Notes: generated by a model from the sequence alone, not told the origin. DNA of 64,000 nt from an uncultured Planktomarina sp. (GCA_905182455.1 CAJJBJ010000002.1:124001-188000), one strand, 5' to 3'; shown: positions 36,380-46,564, counted from the first letter of the stretch. Numbers and translations: made by a program.

Positions 36380-38125
36380 ATGAACCTTTTTGCTGAAATC
36401 CGTAGCCTTGTTCTTGCCAGTTTGCAGCATTTGCAGGCGCAAGGAAATCTGCCCTATGGGCTGAGCTTTGATTCTGTAACGGTGGAGCCTCCTCGTGATT
36501 TGACCCATGGCGACATGGCCACAAATGCCGCTATGGTTTTAGCAAAACCCTCCAAAAACAAGCCGCGTGACATTGCGGACAAACTTGCCGCACTTTTGGC
36601 AGCGGATGGGCGTGTCGAAAGCGTAGATGTAGCGGGACCGGGCTTTTTGAATTTGCGGCTCTCACCCAAAGTTTGGAGCGATGTTCTCGGTGCAATCTTA
36701 GTTGATCCCATTGGATTTGGCCGCGCGGGAACCGGCGCAGGCATCAAAGTTAATGTGGAATATGTCTCCGCCAACCCAACAGGACCGCTGCATGTAGGGC
36801 ACACCCGTGGTGCGGTGTTTGGCGATGCTTTGGCGTCCCTACTCGACTTTGCAGGTTATGATGTCACTCGTGAATATTACATCAATGACGGCGGCGCACA
36901 GGTTGATGTCCTGGCCCGCTCGGTCTATCTGCGCTATCTGGAGGCTCATGGCCAAGAGGTGGCCTTTGAAGATGGCACCTATCCCGGCGATTATCTTATC
37001 GACGTCGGTCAAGCGCTCAAAGCCAAGGTTGGTGAGAGTTATATTGGCAAGGATGAGCAAGTCTGGCTTTCCGATGTCCGTGAGTTCTCAACCCATGCTA
37101 TGATGGATTTGATTCGTGCAGATTTGCTGTCTTTGGGGGTAAAAATGGATGTATTTTACTCCGAAAAATCGCTTTACGGCACTGGCCGTATTGAAGCTGC
37201 AATCGGAGATTTGAAAGGCAAGGGTTTGATTTATCAAGGAGTTTTGGATCCACCTAAAGGCAAAAAACCTGATGATTGGGAGCCACGTCAGCAGACTTTG
37301 TTTAAATCGACAGATCACGGCGATGATGTGGACCGGCCAGTGCAAAAATCCGATGGTAGCTGGACCTATTTTGCGCCTGATATTGCGTATCACTATGATA
37401 AAGTGACTCGTGGCTTTGATCAGTTGATTGATGTCTTCGGCGCTGATCATGGTGGCTATGTGAAACGGATGAAAGCGGCTGTGTCAGCTCTGTCAGATGG
37501 CAAAACTTCGCTGGACATTAAACTTACTCAATTGGTGCGGCTCTACAAAAATGGCGAGCCTTTCAAAATGTCGAAACGGGCAGGGACCTTTGTGACCCTG
37601 CGCGATGTGGTTGAGCAAGTGGGCGCAGATGCGACCCGTTTTGTTATGCTCACGCGCAAAAACGATGCGCCGTTGGATTTCGATTTTGACAAAGTGATGG
37701 AGCAGACCAAAGAAAACCCAGTTTTTTATGTGCAATACGCCCATGCGCGGATTTCATCAGTAATGCGCAAAGCTGAAGCGGCTGGAATTGCTGTAGATGA
37801 TGCGACTTTGTCCGGAGCTGATTTGGCAAGTTTGGTTGACTGTGCAGAGCTGACATTGGTCACAAAACTGGCCGAATTTCCGCGATTGATTGAGATTTCC
37901 GCGCGCTCTAATGAGCCGCATCGGATTGCCTTTTATCTTTATGATTTAGCCTCTGATTTGCATGCGCTTTGGAACAAGGGCAACGACGATGCATCGCTAC
38001 GGTTTATCCAAGAGGGCAATCATGCCACAAGCCAGGCAAAAATTGCGCTGATTCGGGCAACAGCTGTTGTTATTTCAAGTGGTTTGGGCATTTTAGGCGT
38101 CACACCCGCGCAAGAAATGCGATAA
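36380..38125 (+). CDS. argS: arginyl-tRNA synthetase
   Basis: 581 residues, class I synthetase. The HIGH-type motif is [10 protein letters not shown] and the KMSKS-type motif [10 protein letters not shown]; an N-terminal Arg-tRNA additional domain precedes them, and the helical anticodon-binding domain with [15 protein letters not shown] closes the protein. It charges tRNA-Arg. Start ATG 36380. A SPOR-domain gene follows after 71 bp. Confidence 0.97.
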   Translation: MNLFAEIRSLVLASLQHLQAQGNLPYGLSFDSVTVEPPRDLTHGDMATNAAMVLAKPSKNKPRDIADKLAALLAADGRVESVDVAGPGFLNLRLSPKVWSDVLGAILVDPIGFGRAGTGAGIKVNVEYVSANPTGPLHVGHTRGAVFGDALASLLDFAGYDVTREYYINDGGAQVDVLARSVYLRYLEAHGQEVAFEDGTYPGDYLIDVGQALKAKVGESYIGKDEQVWLSDVREFSTHAMMDLIRADLLSLGVKMDVFYSEKSLYGTGRIEAAIGDLKGKGLIYQGVLDPPKGKKPDDWEPRQQTLFKSTDHGDDVDRPVQKSDGSWTYFAPDIAYHYDKVTRGFDQLIDVFGADHGGYVKRMKAAVSALSDGKTSLDIKLTQLVRLYKNGEPFKMSKRAGTFVTLRDVVEQVGADATRFVMLTRKNDAPLDFDFDKVMEQTKENPVFYVQYAHARISSVMRKAEAAGIAVDDATLSGADLASLVDCAELTLVTKLAEFPRLIEISARSNEPHRIAFYLYDLASDLHALWNKGNDDASLRFIQEGNHATSQAKIALIRATAVVISSGLGILGVTPAQEMR

Positions 38126-38196
38126 AATTCCGTCGGCGCGGGTGTTAATGAGGCAGTTCCAGAGGACCCAGGGAAATACCCGGGCAGTGAGGCAAC

Positions 38197-39093
38197 ATGG
38201 CGAACGCGACTTGTGAGGCGCAGATGGGCACTGAACGTGCCAATCCTGCAGCCTATGCGAATATAGTTGGATCCGTTATTTCTTTAGCGGTTTTTGTAGG
38301 AATCATTGGATGGGGCGCGCAAACTATTTTGCGTGACAGTTCAGGGGTTCCTGTGGTGCAGGCTTTAGACGGCCCTGTGCGCATCGCGCCCGAAGATCCC
38401 GGAGGGGTTTTGGCCTCGCATCAGGGTTTGACTGTGAATGAGGTTGCCAGCAGCCAAGGACTAGTTGCTTTGGAGGACCGGCTCCAACTGGCACCGCGCC
38501 CCATTAATTTGCAGGCCGAAGATCAGCCAAGTGCCACATTGATGGCGGCCTCTACGGCTTTGCAAAAAAATTCCACTTTGAACTTGATGGCCCCCGAGCG
38601 TTTGATTGCAGCCGAAGATCTTTCGACGGTTGACAAAACCGCCGAGGTTTTGGCAGAGACGCTTGCTGCCAGAACTTTGATAATCCCAAATATCTCCGAG
38701 GCGGATCAGGCTGGATCATCGGTGGTTTCTGCATCTGCGGGCTTGGGGCTAACACAATCCCTTCGTCCAAGGGTTCGGCCAGCTATGTTCAAAGTTATAC
38801 AGGCCTCGGCTCCAGCAGCAGAAACATCTGGAGGAATTTCTCGTGGTACGCCCATGGCGCAGCTTGGTGCCTTTGGTAGTCAAGACATCGCCATGGAGGC
38901 TTGGACGGATCTGTCTGAGCGACATGGGGATTATCTGGTCGGAAAACCACATTTGATCTTGAAAGCTAAAGTTGGCGGCTCGACAATCTATCGCTTGCGG
39001 GTGCATGGTTTTACCGATTCTGCTGAGGCACGACGTCTGTGCACAGCTTTGAATGGTCAAAACGCGGAGTGTTATTCCGTTGTGATGAACTAG
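38197..39093 (+). CDS. SPOR-domain inner membrane protein
   Basis: 298 residues. A single membrane helix (about 24-46, ANIVGSVISLAVFVGIIGWG) puts most of the protein in the periplasm; a long low-complexity linker follows, and the SPOR domain occupies about 220-298 (QLGAFGSQDIAMEAWTDL through YRLRVHGF to the C-terminus). SPOR domains bind denuded septal peptidoglycan, so a role at division is expected. ATG 38197 has GTGAGG upstream. It stands next to nagZ, also a cell-wall gene. Confidence 0.88.
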   Translation: MANATCEAQMGTERANPAAYANIVGSVISLAVFVGIIGWGAQTILRDSSGVPVVQALDGPVRIAPEDPGGVLASHQGLTVNEVASSQGLVALEDRLQLAPRPINLQAEDQPSATLMAASTALQKNSTLNLMAPERLIAAEDLSTVDKTAEVLAETLAARTLIIPNISEADQAGSSVVSASAGLGLTQSLRPRVRPAMFKVIQASAPAAETSGGISRGTPMAQLGAFGSQDIAMEAWTDLSERHGDYLVGKPHLILKAKVGGSTIYRLRVHGFTDSAEARRLCTALNGQNAECYSVVMN

Positions 39094-39106
39094 GGGAGGG
39101 TTGGCT

Positions 39107-40096
39107 TTGACGCTTTCGCCGCTGATTTTAGGCTGTGAAGGTATAAGCCTGACTGCATCTGAGCGCGCGTTTTTCTCCGACAGCCAACCTTTTGGCTTTA
39201 TCCTATTTGCCCGTAACCTTGAACACCCCGCCCAAGTCCAGGCCATCTGTGCCGACTTGCGTGCAGCGGTTGGATGGCATGCGCCAATCATGATTGATCA
39301 AGAGGGGGGCCGCGTTTCTCGTATGGGCGCACCACATTGGTATGAATTTCTCCCGGCCTTGGAGCAAGCAGCGCAGGCCAATTCAGAGCGCTTGTTTTGG
39401 CTGCGAGGCCGTTTGATTGCGGAAAATCTTTATAGCTCCGGCATTGACGCCAATTGCGCACCACTTGGTGATATAGCAGGTCCGGACACTCATGAAGTGC
39501 TGCAAAATCGCTGTTATGGCTCTGATAAGGAAAGCGTTATAATCCATGCGCGCGCGCTGGAGGCTGGCATGCGGCATGGTGGTGTTGCTGGCGTTTTGAA
39601 ACATATTCCTGGCCATGGGCGCGCCACTCTGGACTCGCATCTGGCCCTGCCTTTGGTCGCAGCACAACACGCCGATTTGCGCACCACTGATTTTGATGTG
39701 TTCCGGCGGTTGAATGATATTGGTATGGGCATGACGGCGCATTTGGTGTTTCAAGACATCGACCCAATTGCACCTGCAACCCATTCTAAACCAATGATCG
39801 ATGTGATCCGAAATGAGATTGGCTTTGACGGTCTTTTGATGACCGATGATATCTCGATGAACGCATTGCAAGGTCATCTGGCCGAGCGCGCCCAAAAGGC
39901 TTGGGCCGTCGGATGTGATCTGGTGTTGCATTGCAACGGTAACTTACAGGACATGCGTAGTCTGGCGTCTGTGGCACCTCAGCCCACCGCGCAGACCCTA
40001 CGGCGGATTGCCCAAGTTATCGCAAACCAACCGAAGCCTGTTCCTGTTGACATTCAGCAGTTGAAAGAGGAATTTGATGCACTGATGAACGAGTGA
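39107..40096 (+). CDS. nagZ: beta-N-acetylhexosaminidase
   Basis: About 329 residues, glycoside hydrolase family 3. Typical motifs: FGFILFARN-like GFILFARNLEHP, DQEGGRVSRM, KHIPGHGRATLDSHLALP with the catalytic His, and MTDDISMNAL with the nucleophile Asp. It removes GlcNAc from muropeptides in peptidoglycan recycling. The start is a TTG: GGGGAGGG at 39093-39100 best fits TTG 39107, although TTG 39101 is also in frame. The gene ends in contact with scpA. Confidence 0.92.
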   Translation: MTLSPLILGCEGISLTASERAFFSDSQPFGFILFARNLEHPAQVQAICADLRAAVGWHAPIMIDQEGGRVSRMGAPHWYEFLPALEQAAQANSERLFWLRGRLIAENLYSSGIDANCAPLGDIAGPDTHEVLQNRCYGSDKESVIIHARALEAGMRHGGVAGVLKHIPGHGRATLDSHLALPLVAAQHADLRTTDFDVFRRLNDIGMGMTAHLVFQDIDPIAPATHSKPMIDVIRNEIGFDGLLMTDDISMNALQGHLAERAQKAWAVGCDLVLHCNGNLQDMRSLASVAPQPTAQTLRRIAQVIANQPKPVPVDIQQLKEEFDALMNE

Positions 40097-40101
40097 CATT
40101 G

Positions 40102-40889
40102 ATGCAAGAAGAGTTATTTGAGACACAAACAATTGCTGAGCGTGTGGCCTCAGAAACCTTAATCGTTGATGTCGATGGGTACGAGGGGCCGCTTGACCTG
40201 TTGTTGACCCTATCTCGTACGCAAAAAGTTGATCTGCGCAAGATCTCTGTTCTAGATCTCGCGGTGCAATATCTTAGTTTTATCGAGAATGCTAAAGAGC
40301 TTCGGATTGAACTGGCTGCTGATTACTTGGTGATGGCCGCTTGGCTGGCATTTTTGAAATCACGCCTGTTGTTGCCGCCAGATCCTTTAGAAGCTGGGCC
40401 CTCAGGGGATGAGTTGGCTGCGCATTTGGCCTTTCAGTTGGAACGGCTACAAGCCATGCGCGATTATGCAGCCAAATTGATGGCGCGAGACCGCTTGGGG
40501 CGAGACCGCTTTGTGCGGGGCATCACCGAAGATGTTCTGCTCCGTAAAACAGTATACTACACAGCTAATCTATTGGATTTGATGCAGGGCTATGCGCGTA
40601 TTCGCACCAAAGATGACTTCCGTCCTTTGTCATGGACCGCGAGTCGGTGTTCACGATGGAGCAAGCTTTGGAGCGTATGCGTGGGTTGATTGGCTATGCC
40701 GGTCATTGGACCGATATATCGTCTTATCTGCCGGATGGTTGGTCAAGTGATCCCAAAAAACGTAGATCCGCCACCGCCTCCACGTTTGCCGCTTCTCTGG
40801 AATTGGCCAAGGAAGGCAAGATTGAAATTCGCCAAGATGATGTGTTTACGCCTATCGAAATTAGAAAAAGGGCTAATCGAAATGGATGA
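40102..40889 (+). pseudogene. scpA: segregation and condensation protein A, apparent single-base frameshift
   Basis: Codons up to about 40625 encode the N-terminal and middle parts of ScpA (DVDGYEGPLDLLLTLSRTQK, AADYLVMAAWLAFLKSRLLL, RIRTKDDFRP). From 40632 the rest continues in the next frame (MDRESVFTMEQALERMRGLI, then FAASLELAKEGKIEIRQDD). One extra T in the TTT at 40626-40628 would restore FRPFVMDRES. Protein sequence on both sides is well preserved, so the shift is very recent or a sequencing error. ScpA is the kleisin of the SMC complex. GTG 40093 (GTGA overlap with nagZ) is an alternative start. Confidence 0.85.
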
Positions 40890-41550
40890 TATTGAAGAGG
40901 AAAGCCTCTTTGAGGCCCCCCCAATTGCTGAGCAAGAGCGGATGGTCGAAGCCATCTTATTTGCGAGTGCTGATCCTGTGTCCATACGCGCAATGGCGGG
41001 CCGGATGCCGCATGGATCAGAGCCTTTGATTGCAGTGCAAAATATCCAAAAGCACTATCGGGGCCGTGGTGTGGAGATTGTGCGGGTGGATCAAGCCTGG
41101 GCCATACGAACCGCCTCCGACCTTGGCTTTTTGATGCAGCGCGAAACAGTGGAGACCCGCAAGCTGTCACGTGCGGCCATCGAGACTTTGGCTATTATTG
41201 CCTATCATCAACCGGTGACACGGGCTGAGATCGAGGAAATTAGGGGTGTTGCCGTGAGCCGCGGTACCATTGATCAGCTGTTGGAGTTGGACTGGATTAA
41301 AATTGGTCGCCGCCGTCAAACGCCCGGTCGACCCGTCACTTTTGTAGGAACGGAACAATTTCTTGATCATTTCGGCTTAGAAAATGCCCGTGATTTGCCG
41401 GGATTGAAGGAATTGCGCTCTGCTGGGTTGCTGGAAAACCGCCCAGTTCCGGGAACCGAAGCTCTACCTGAAGCCGAAAGTGATGCAGATTTACAGGAAA
41501 GTTTATTTGATGACGTAATTGAAGACCCAGAGGATGGACCGCTATATTGA
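40882..41550 (+). CDS. scpB: segregation and condensation protein B
   Basis: 222 residues with two winged-helix domains; diagnostic are EAILFASADPVSI, the run ETLAIIAYHQPVTRAEIEEI and RGVAVSRGTIDQLLELDWI, then RRRQTPGRPVTFVGTEQFL. It works with ScpA and SMC in chromosome organisation. The start ATG 40882 overlaps the scpA end by 8 bp. In many relatives tatABC follows scpB; here a small ORF and the converging dcd gene follow instead. Confidence 0.93.
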   Translation: MDDIEEESLFEAPPIAEQERMVEAILFASADPVSIRAMAGRMPHGSEPLIAVQNIQKHYRGRGVEIVRVDQAWAIRTASDLGFLMQRETVETRKLSRAAIETLAIIAYHQPVTRAEIEEIRGVAVSRGTIDQLLELDWIKIGRRRQTPGRPVTFVGTEQFLDHFGLENARDLPGLKELRSAGLLENRPVPGTEALPEAESDADLQESLFDDVIEDPEDGPLY

Positions 41551-41552
41551 AT

Positions 41553-41738
41553 ATGTTTTTCAATCTTATTATCCGTAGGTTGATGAATTTTTGCATTAGC
41601 AAAGGCCTTGACGCCGTGACCAAGGAGCGCAGAAGACTAAATGACGATAGCCTGTCGTCAGAACAACAAAAACGTATTAAAGACAGTGGCAAAGCTGCAA
41701 AAAAGGATGGGGCGGCTTTAACTAGCCATCCATCTTAA
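41553..41738 (+). CDS. small basic protein downstream of scpB
   Basis: 61 residues from ATG 41553. It starts with a short hydrophobic-basic helix (FFNLIIRRLMNFCISKGLD) and has a charged tail (SSEQQKRIKDSGKAAKKDG). I know loosely similar small proteins behind scpB in roseobacters but not their function. No convincing ribosome site is visible, so translation may depend on scpB. The 3' end overlaps the converging dcd gene by 17 bp. Confidence 0.45.
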   Translation: MFFNLIIRRLMNFCISKGLDAVTKERRRLNDDSLSSEQQKRIKDSGKAAKKDGAALTSHPS

Positions 41739-42804
41739 AGTGTTTTGACAGCTTGAGCCCTTGGCCTTGATAATTGGACGCAATTTCGCGGCCATAAATC
41801 TGGCTCGGTGGCTCTAGCATTGATTCGTAGACTAGACGCCCCACAACCTGTCCATGTTCCAGCACAAAAGGCGCTTCATGGCAGCGCACTTCCAGCACAC
41901 CACGGCTTCCTTGTCCGTTGGCTGAAGCATGGCCAAAACCTGGATCAAAGAATCCGGCGTAATGCACCCGAAACTCGCCAACCATGGCAAGATAGGGAGC
42001 CATTTCTGCAGCATATTCAGGCGGAATAGTGACGGACTCTTGGCTCACCAAAATATAGAAGGCCCCTGGATCTAAGATGATGCGCTGCTCATTAGTACGG
42101 ATTTCTTCCCAATAATCCGTCGGCGCATAGGCTCCTATTTTGGCCAAATCAATCACACCGGTGTGCGGTTTGGCGCGGTAGCCGACGATGCCATTTTCCG
42201 AGAGGCGCAGATCAACCGAGAAACCCAATCCATCTTGTATCACCGCTTCTCCAGAGACCAAGGGGGATTCGGCATGAAGGGATGTCAGCGCCTCGTCGTC
42301 CAAAATGGCGTGGCCTTTGCGAAAGCGAATCTGGTTGAGCCGCATGCCCGGGCGCACCAATACGGAAAAAGAACGCGGGCAAATCTCTGCATAAAGTGGA
42401 CCAGTATAGCCTTTGACAACCCGGTCAAATTCTTTGCCATAATCGGTAATTGTACGGGTCAAAAGATCCAACCGGCCCGTAGAGGATTTAGCATTTGCTA
42501 CCGCTTCAATGTCGTCCGGCAGATCAAGGCTTTCCATCAATGGCACAAGATATACGCAACCTTTTTCCAAGACAGCGCCTTGCGACAGATCAATTCGGTG
42601 CATCTCAAACTCGGTCAAGCGATCGGCCACGGTAGCCTGGCCGCCCGCTAAAAAGGACGCGCGGACCCGGTAAGCAACTAGTCCCAAACGCAAATCAAGC
42701 GAAGCGGGTTGCACTTGATCGTCTTGCAAGGGTTCGGTGATCAAAATTTGGTTATTGGTGACCATGGTTTCAATCAACTGACTCGGAATTACACCTTGGC
42801 GCAT
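41722..42804 (-). CDS. dcd: 2'-deoxycytidine 5'-triphosphate deaminase, double-domain form
   Basis: 360 residues, twice the length of E. coli Dcd. Two dUTPase-like halves are visible: residues about 30-170 with SLDLRLG and ANAKSSTGRLDLLTRTITDY, and about 180-355 with a second set (DLRLSENG, FRVHYAGFFDPGFGHA, VLEVRCHEAPFVLEHGQ). It deaminates dCTP to dUTP for dTTP synthesis. The upstream tRNA terminator (42823-42856) separates it from tRNA-Pro. Confidence 0.88.
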   Translation of the reverse strand: MRQGVIPSQLIETMVTNNQILITEPLQDDQVQPASLDLRLGLVAYRVRASFLAGGQATVADRLTEFEMHRIDLSQGAVLEKGCVYLVPLMESLDLPDDIEAVANAKSSTGRLDLLTRTITDYGKEFDRVVKGYTGPLYAEICPRSFSVLVRPGMRLNQIRFRKGHAILDDEALTSLHAESPLVSGEAVIQDGLGFSVDLRLSENGIVGYRAKPHTGVIDLAKIGAYAPTDYWEEIRTNEQRIILDPGAFYILVSQESVTIPPEYAAEMAPYLAMVGEFRVHYAGFFDPGFGHASANGQGSRGVLEVRCHEAPFVLEHGQVVGRLVYESMLEPPSQIYGREIASNYQGQGLKLSKHFKMDG

Positions 42805-42822
42805 GAGGCCCCCTTAAAATTC

Positions 42823-42856
42823 AAAAAAACCGCCCAAGCCATAAGGCAGGGCGGTT
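42823..42856 (-). terminator. rho-independent terminator of tRNA-Pro(GGG)
   Basis: On the minus strand AACCGCCC (42856-42849) and GGGCGGTT (42835-42828) form an 8-bp stem with a 13-base loop, followed by TTTTT. It lies 6 bp past the tRNA and before dcd. Confidence 0.88.
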
Positions 42857-42862
42857 GTTTGT

Positions 42863-42939
42863 TGGTCGGGCTAGCAGGACTCGAACCTGCGACCTTCCGT
42901 CCCCCAGACGGACGCGCTACCAGACTGCGCCATAGCCCG
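42863..42939 (-). tRNA. tRNA-Pro (anticodon GGG)
   Basis: 77 nt with encoded CCA. Acceptor stem CGGGCTA/TAGCCCG is fully paired; D stem GCGC/GCGC; anticodon stem-loop CCGTC-TGGGGGA-GACGG-like with anticodon GGG; T arm contains GGTTCGAGTCC. Discriminator A. Confidence 0.96.
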
Positions 42940-43001
42940 GACATGTGATGGTATATCAATCCCTTCGCCGGGAGCAAGAGTATTCCGCCTTTGTAGGTCA
43001 C

Positions 43002-43679
43002 TTATGCGCTCAGCTTTTTCTGCAAATCCAGCAATTGCGTAATAACGTCACGCTTCGCTGTCGTCATCTGACGCCACTGCCACTTTTGGCGCGTGATCAA
43101 TGCACTAAGCTTTCTGGATTGGCCCAAAAATTCACCAATTTGTGGATCGGTGCTGGGCAAATCTGCCCCAAATACCACGGGAATAGCTGCTTCCGCGCTG
43201 AACAATTTAATTTTTGTGTCTGGGGCTGGGATCTTTTCTTCCAGCTCTGGAAATAAGAACGGTTGTTCATCCTGCTCTATGTGCTCGCTGAGCACGACAT
43301 ATTTACTTACCTGCACTGCACTAAAGTTCAGATCCACCACATTTTGGGTGGCAGTAACTGGCGCCGGTCGCGGCGCTTTGGTTGGCTTAGGGGCCTCAAC
43401 GATATCTATCTCGGGAGAAAAGCTTTGCACATGGGCGATGCCTTCATTTTTCAACAGTATTTGCACGCCTTTAACGGTCATACCTTGCTCATGGAGGAGA
43501 AATTTTATTCCGCCCAAAAGCGTCATATCTGTTTGGCGGTAATAGCGCCTCCCCCCAGTCCGTTGAACCGGAGTGACGGCGTTAAATTTACTTTCCCAAA
43601 AGCGCAGCACATGAGCTTGAGTACCAAGCCATGTTGCCACTTCACTTATGGTTCTAAAAGCATCTGGCGATTTAGCCAC
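43002..43679 (-). CDS. MerR-family transcriptional regulator
   Basis: 225 residues. The N-terminal winged helix reads [20 protein letters not shown], then [20 protein letters not shown]; the rest lacks a known effector domain and has a C-terminal coiled helix. It starts with GTG 43679, behind AAAGG. It lies 5 bp after ihfA and seems part of the yceD-rpmF-plsX-fabH-ihfA-merR run, a common alphaproteobacterial order. Target genes are unknown. Confidence 0.88.
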   Translation of the reverse strand: MAKSPDAFRTISEVATWLGTQAHVLRFWESKFNAVTPVQRTGGRRYYRQTDMTLLGGIKFLLHEQGMTVKGVQILLKNEGIAHVQSFSPEIDIVEAPKPTKAPRPAPVTATQNVVDLNFSAVQVSKYVVLSEHIEQDEQPFLFPELEEKIPAPDTKIKLFSAEAAIPVVFGADLPSTDPQIGEFLGQSRKLSALITRQKWQWRQMTTAKRDVITQLLDLQKKLSA

Positions 43680-43684
43680 AATGA

Positions 43685-43987
43685 TTAACCTTTGTTGCCC
43701 TTGGCAACGCGGTCTTTCATCAGATGTGACGGGCGAAATGTCAAAACCCTGCGCGGTGCAATTGGTGCTTCTTTGCCAGTTTTTGGGTTTCGGCCCACAC
43801 GTGCCGTTTTATCACGCAGGCCAAAGGTGCCGAATGAAGAGATTTTCACTGACTCGCCGGCGACCAATGCGTCGGACATATGTGTCAGAACCGATTCAAC
43901 CAAATCGGCTGATTCATTGCGAGACAGACCAACTTCGCGGAATACCGCTTCGCTCAAATCCATCCTCGTGAGTGTAGTAGACGACAT
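43685..43987 (-). CDS. ihfA: integration host factor subunit alpha
   Basis: 100 residues, DNABII family. The conserved arm and core are visible: [14 protein letters not shown], then [19 protein letters not shown] with the intercalating Pro. IHF bends DNA by about 160 degrees as a heterodimer with IhfB, which is not in the window. Start ATG 43987 has AGGGGG upstream. Confidence 0.95.
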   Translation of the reverse strand: MSSTTLTRMDLSEAVFREVGLSRNESADLVESVLTHMSDALVAGESVKISSFGTFGLRDKTARVGRNPKTGKEAPIAPRRVLTFRPSHLMKDRVAKGNKG

Positions 43988-44066
43988 TTTTTTCCCCCTA
44001 TTAATTTAATACAAGAGTAAAAGAGGTGGGGGGGCTTGGCAACAAAAACTAGGCGTTTTGGTTCAT

Positions 44067-45029
44067 TTACCAGCGAATAACTGCTGTTCCCCAGGCCAAA
44101 CCGCCGCCAATGGCGCCTGTGACCACAATATCATCCTGTTTTATGCGGTTATCTTGGACCGCAACGGACATCGCCAAGGGAATTGACGCAGCGGAAGTGT
44201 TGCCATGGTTGTTTACGGTCATAACGACTCGCTCCATTGGGACCTTCAATCGCTTAGACATGCCTTCCAGAATACGTTTGTTTGCCTGATGTGGCACTAT
44301 CCAATCCACGTCATCCGTGGTGAGGCCAGCTTGTTCGATGGCCTCAAGTGCTGTGTTTGACAGTTTTTCGACGGCATGGCGAAACACTTCTTTGCCCTGC
44401 ATCCGCAAATGTCCGGTGGTCTGCATAGACACGCCGCCGTCCATAAAGAGGATATCTTTGTAACGCCCATCAGAGCGCAAAGCGGTGGCCAAAATACCTC
44501 TATCAGAGGTTTTATCTTCTTGAGCGGCGATCAGCATCGCACCCGCTCCATCGCCAAACAGTACGCAGGTGCCGCGATCCGTCCAGTCCATAAGTTTTGA
44601 GAATGTCTCAGCGCCAATGACCAAAACCCGGTTGGCTTGACCGCTGGCAATCATCGAATTGGCGGTTGTTAAAGCGTAGAGAAAACCCGCACAGACGGCT
44701 TGGACGTCAAAAGCAAATCCGTGGCGCATGCCAAGTCCGTTCTGAACCATGGTTGCGGCAGAGGGAAAGGTGAAGTCTGCTGTGGATGTGGCTAATATGA
44801 TGGCATCGACGTCATCCACACTGCAACCGGCATTGTTTAAAGCGGCCTGTGCTGCCCTAATGCCCATCGCTGAAGTGGTTTCACCTTCGGCTGCGAAGTG
44901 ACGACGTTCAATGCCAGTACGGCTGCGAATCCATGCATCGTTCGTTTCAAGCGTTGTTTCAAATTCGCTATTTTCCACCACGCGCTCGGGCAGATAGTGG
45001 CCAATAGATTCTACAACTGCTCGTCGCAT
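44067..45029 (-). CDS. fabH: 3-oxoacyl-[acyl-carrier-protein] synthase III
   Basis: 320 residues, thiolase fold. The Cys-His-Asn triad is readable: VQAVCAGFLYAL, WIVPHQANKRI and NHGNTSAASIPL. It starts fatty acid synthesis by condensing acetyl-CoA with malonyl-ACP. It begins 2 bp after plsX, linking fatty acid and phospholipid synthesis, the usual pair. Confidence 0.96.
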   Translation of the reverse strand: MRRAVVESIGHYLPERVVENSEFETTLETNDAWIRSRTGIERRHFAAEGETTSAMGIRAAQAALNNAGCSVDDVDAIILATSTADFTFPSAATMVQNGLGMRHGFAFDVQAVCAGFLYALTTANSMIASGQANRVLVIGAETFSKLMDWTDRGTCVLFGDGAGAMLIAAQEDKTSDRGILATALRSDGRYKDILFMDGGVSMQTTGHLRMQGKEVFRHAVEKLSNTALEAIEQAGLTTDDVDWIVPHQANKRILEGMSKRLKVPMERVVMTVNNHGNTSAASIPLAMSVAVQDNRIKQDDIVVTGAIGGGLAWGTAVIRW

Positions 45030-45031
45030 CG

Positions 45032-46117
45032 TTATGTCCCGTCTTCTTCTAGGTCTTCTGTAAACCCATTTACCGAAGCGACGCGCGCGGCGAGCTTGGT
45101 GCTGAATTTAGTTGTTCCTAAACGATAAGCCAGCCCAACCGCGGCTGCAACTCCTGTTGCATCAGCCGCACCATGGGATTTCACCACAGTGCCATTGAGC
45201 CCCAAAAACACACCACCATTGACGCGGCGCGGATCGGTTTGTTGTTTTAACCGGCTCAAAGGACCATAGGCCGCAATGGCAGAGAGCTTAGACAGCAGGC
45301 TGTGTTTGAAAGACTTGCGCAGCGCGTTGCCAATAAAGCTTGCGGTGCCCTCGGCCGTTTTCAGCGCAATATTTCCAGTAAATCCATCAGTCACTATAAC
45401 ATCAACCCTGTCGGAAGGAATGTCGCCACCTTCGACGAAGCCCACAAACGCAAAGTTTCCGGTGTCAGCGGTGTCTCGGATCAGGTCATGGGCTGCTTTC
45501 AACTCGGCGCGGCCTTTATGCTCTTCTGTACCCACATTGAGAAGGCCAACCCGGGGACGGGTCACGCCAAACCCATTACGCAAATAAGAGGCACCCATCA
45601 GCGCAAATTGTAAAAGATCGTTTTCATCAGCGCGAATGTCGGCGCCAACATCCAGCATTACATTCGCACCAGTGGTGTTAACTGAGGGCCAGAGAATTGC
45701 AATGGCCGGACGGTTGATGCCGGGCAGTTTGCGCAACCGAACCATGGAAATCGCCATTAAAGCGCCCGTATTGCCGCAAGATACGCAGGCATCGGCCTCA
45801 AGTTGCTTGACCGATGTCACCGCAGACCACATCGACGTGCCCTTGCCGTGACGCATCACTTGGCTGGGCTTGTCATCCATGGAAACGGTGCGTTCTGCAT
45901 GCACAATTTTGCAAAAATTTTGCAAATTATGATTTATAATCAGATGTTTGAGTTGATCTTCTGGCCCGTGTACTAAAAAACGAATATTGGAATGTTGCTT
46001 TGTGGAAAGCAAAAGCCCGGCGATAATCACGCCAGGCCCTTTATCTCCGCCCATCGCATCAATCGATACAACAACTGTTTCGTCAGCATTGACTGATTGT
46101 GTGGTGATCTCAGTCAT
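45032..46117 (-). CDS. plsX: phosphate acyltransferase PlsX
   Basis: 361 residues. The start region VVVSIDAMGGDKGPGVIIAG is diagnostic, followed by HAERTVSMDDKPSQVMRHGK and DVGADIRADENDLLQFALMG. It converts acyl-ACP to acyl-phosphate, the acyl donor for PlsY in phospholipid synthesis. Between rpmF and fabH as in most bacteria. Confidence 0.95.
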   Translation of the reverse strand: MTEITTQSVNADETVVVSIDAMGGDKGPGVIIAGLLLSTKQHSNIRFLVHGPEDQLKHLIINHNLQNFCKIVHAERTVSMDDKPSQVMRHGKGTSMWSAVTSVKQLEADACVSCGNTGALMAISMVRLRKLPGINRPAIAILWPSVNTTGANVMLDVGADIRADENDLLQFALMGASYLRNGFGVTRPRVGLLNVGTEEHKGRAELKAAHDLIRDTADTGNFAFVGFVEGGDIPSDRVDVIVTDGFTGNIALKTAEGTASFIGNALRKSFKHSLLSKLSAIAAYGPLSRLKQQTDPRRVNGGVFLGLNGTVVKSHGAADATGVAAAVGLAYRLGTTKFSTKLAARVASVNGFTEDLEEDGT

Positions 46118-46148
46118 AATGAGGTGTTTTCCCTTCGAATACGGGTTC

Positions 46149-46355
46149 TTACGCCGCGTCTTCGTCGAGATCTACTTCCTCAGTCGCTGCAATCACTTCA
46201 CGATCATCATAATGACCGCAAGATGCACAAACATGATGCGGGCGTTTCAACTCGCCGCAGTTTGTGCATTCATTTGGATTTGCCGCAACCAATGCATCGT
46301 GTGAACGTCGCATGCCACGACGGCTCCGTGTAATCTTACTTTTTGGGACAGCCAT
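46149..46355 (-). CDS. rpmF: 50S ribosomal protein L32
   Basis: 68 residues: [20 protein letters not shown] at the N-terminus, then the zinc-ribbon pairs [18 protein letters not shown]. All four cysteines are kept, so this is the zinc-binding form. Start ATG 46355 has GAGG seven bases upstream. yceD lies 209 bp upstream, plsX 31 bp downstream. Confidence 0.96.
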   Translation of the reverse strand: MAVPKSKITRSRRGMRRSHDALVAANPNECTNCGELKRPHHVCASCGHYDDREVIAATEEVDLDEDAA

Positions 46356-46564
46356 GTCACAACCTCGAGCTAGGGGCGCGCACGCCCTGTTAATACTGAA
46401 TTCGGCGCGTCGTAGCCAAACAAAAGCACAGAGTCCAGCTCGGCACCTTAAGTGGCGTTTAAATACTGGGATTGGACAATATTTCAAGCCCCAAACGGCC
46501 ATCAAGCCGTATATTTCCAAGCTTTTCTTTTAAAAGACCCGGAATTCCCTGTTTGCAGGCCTGT

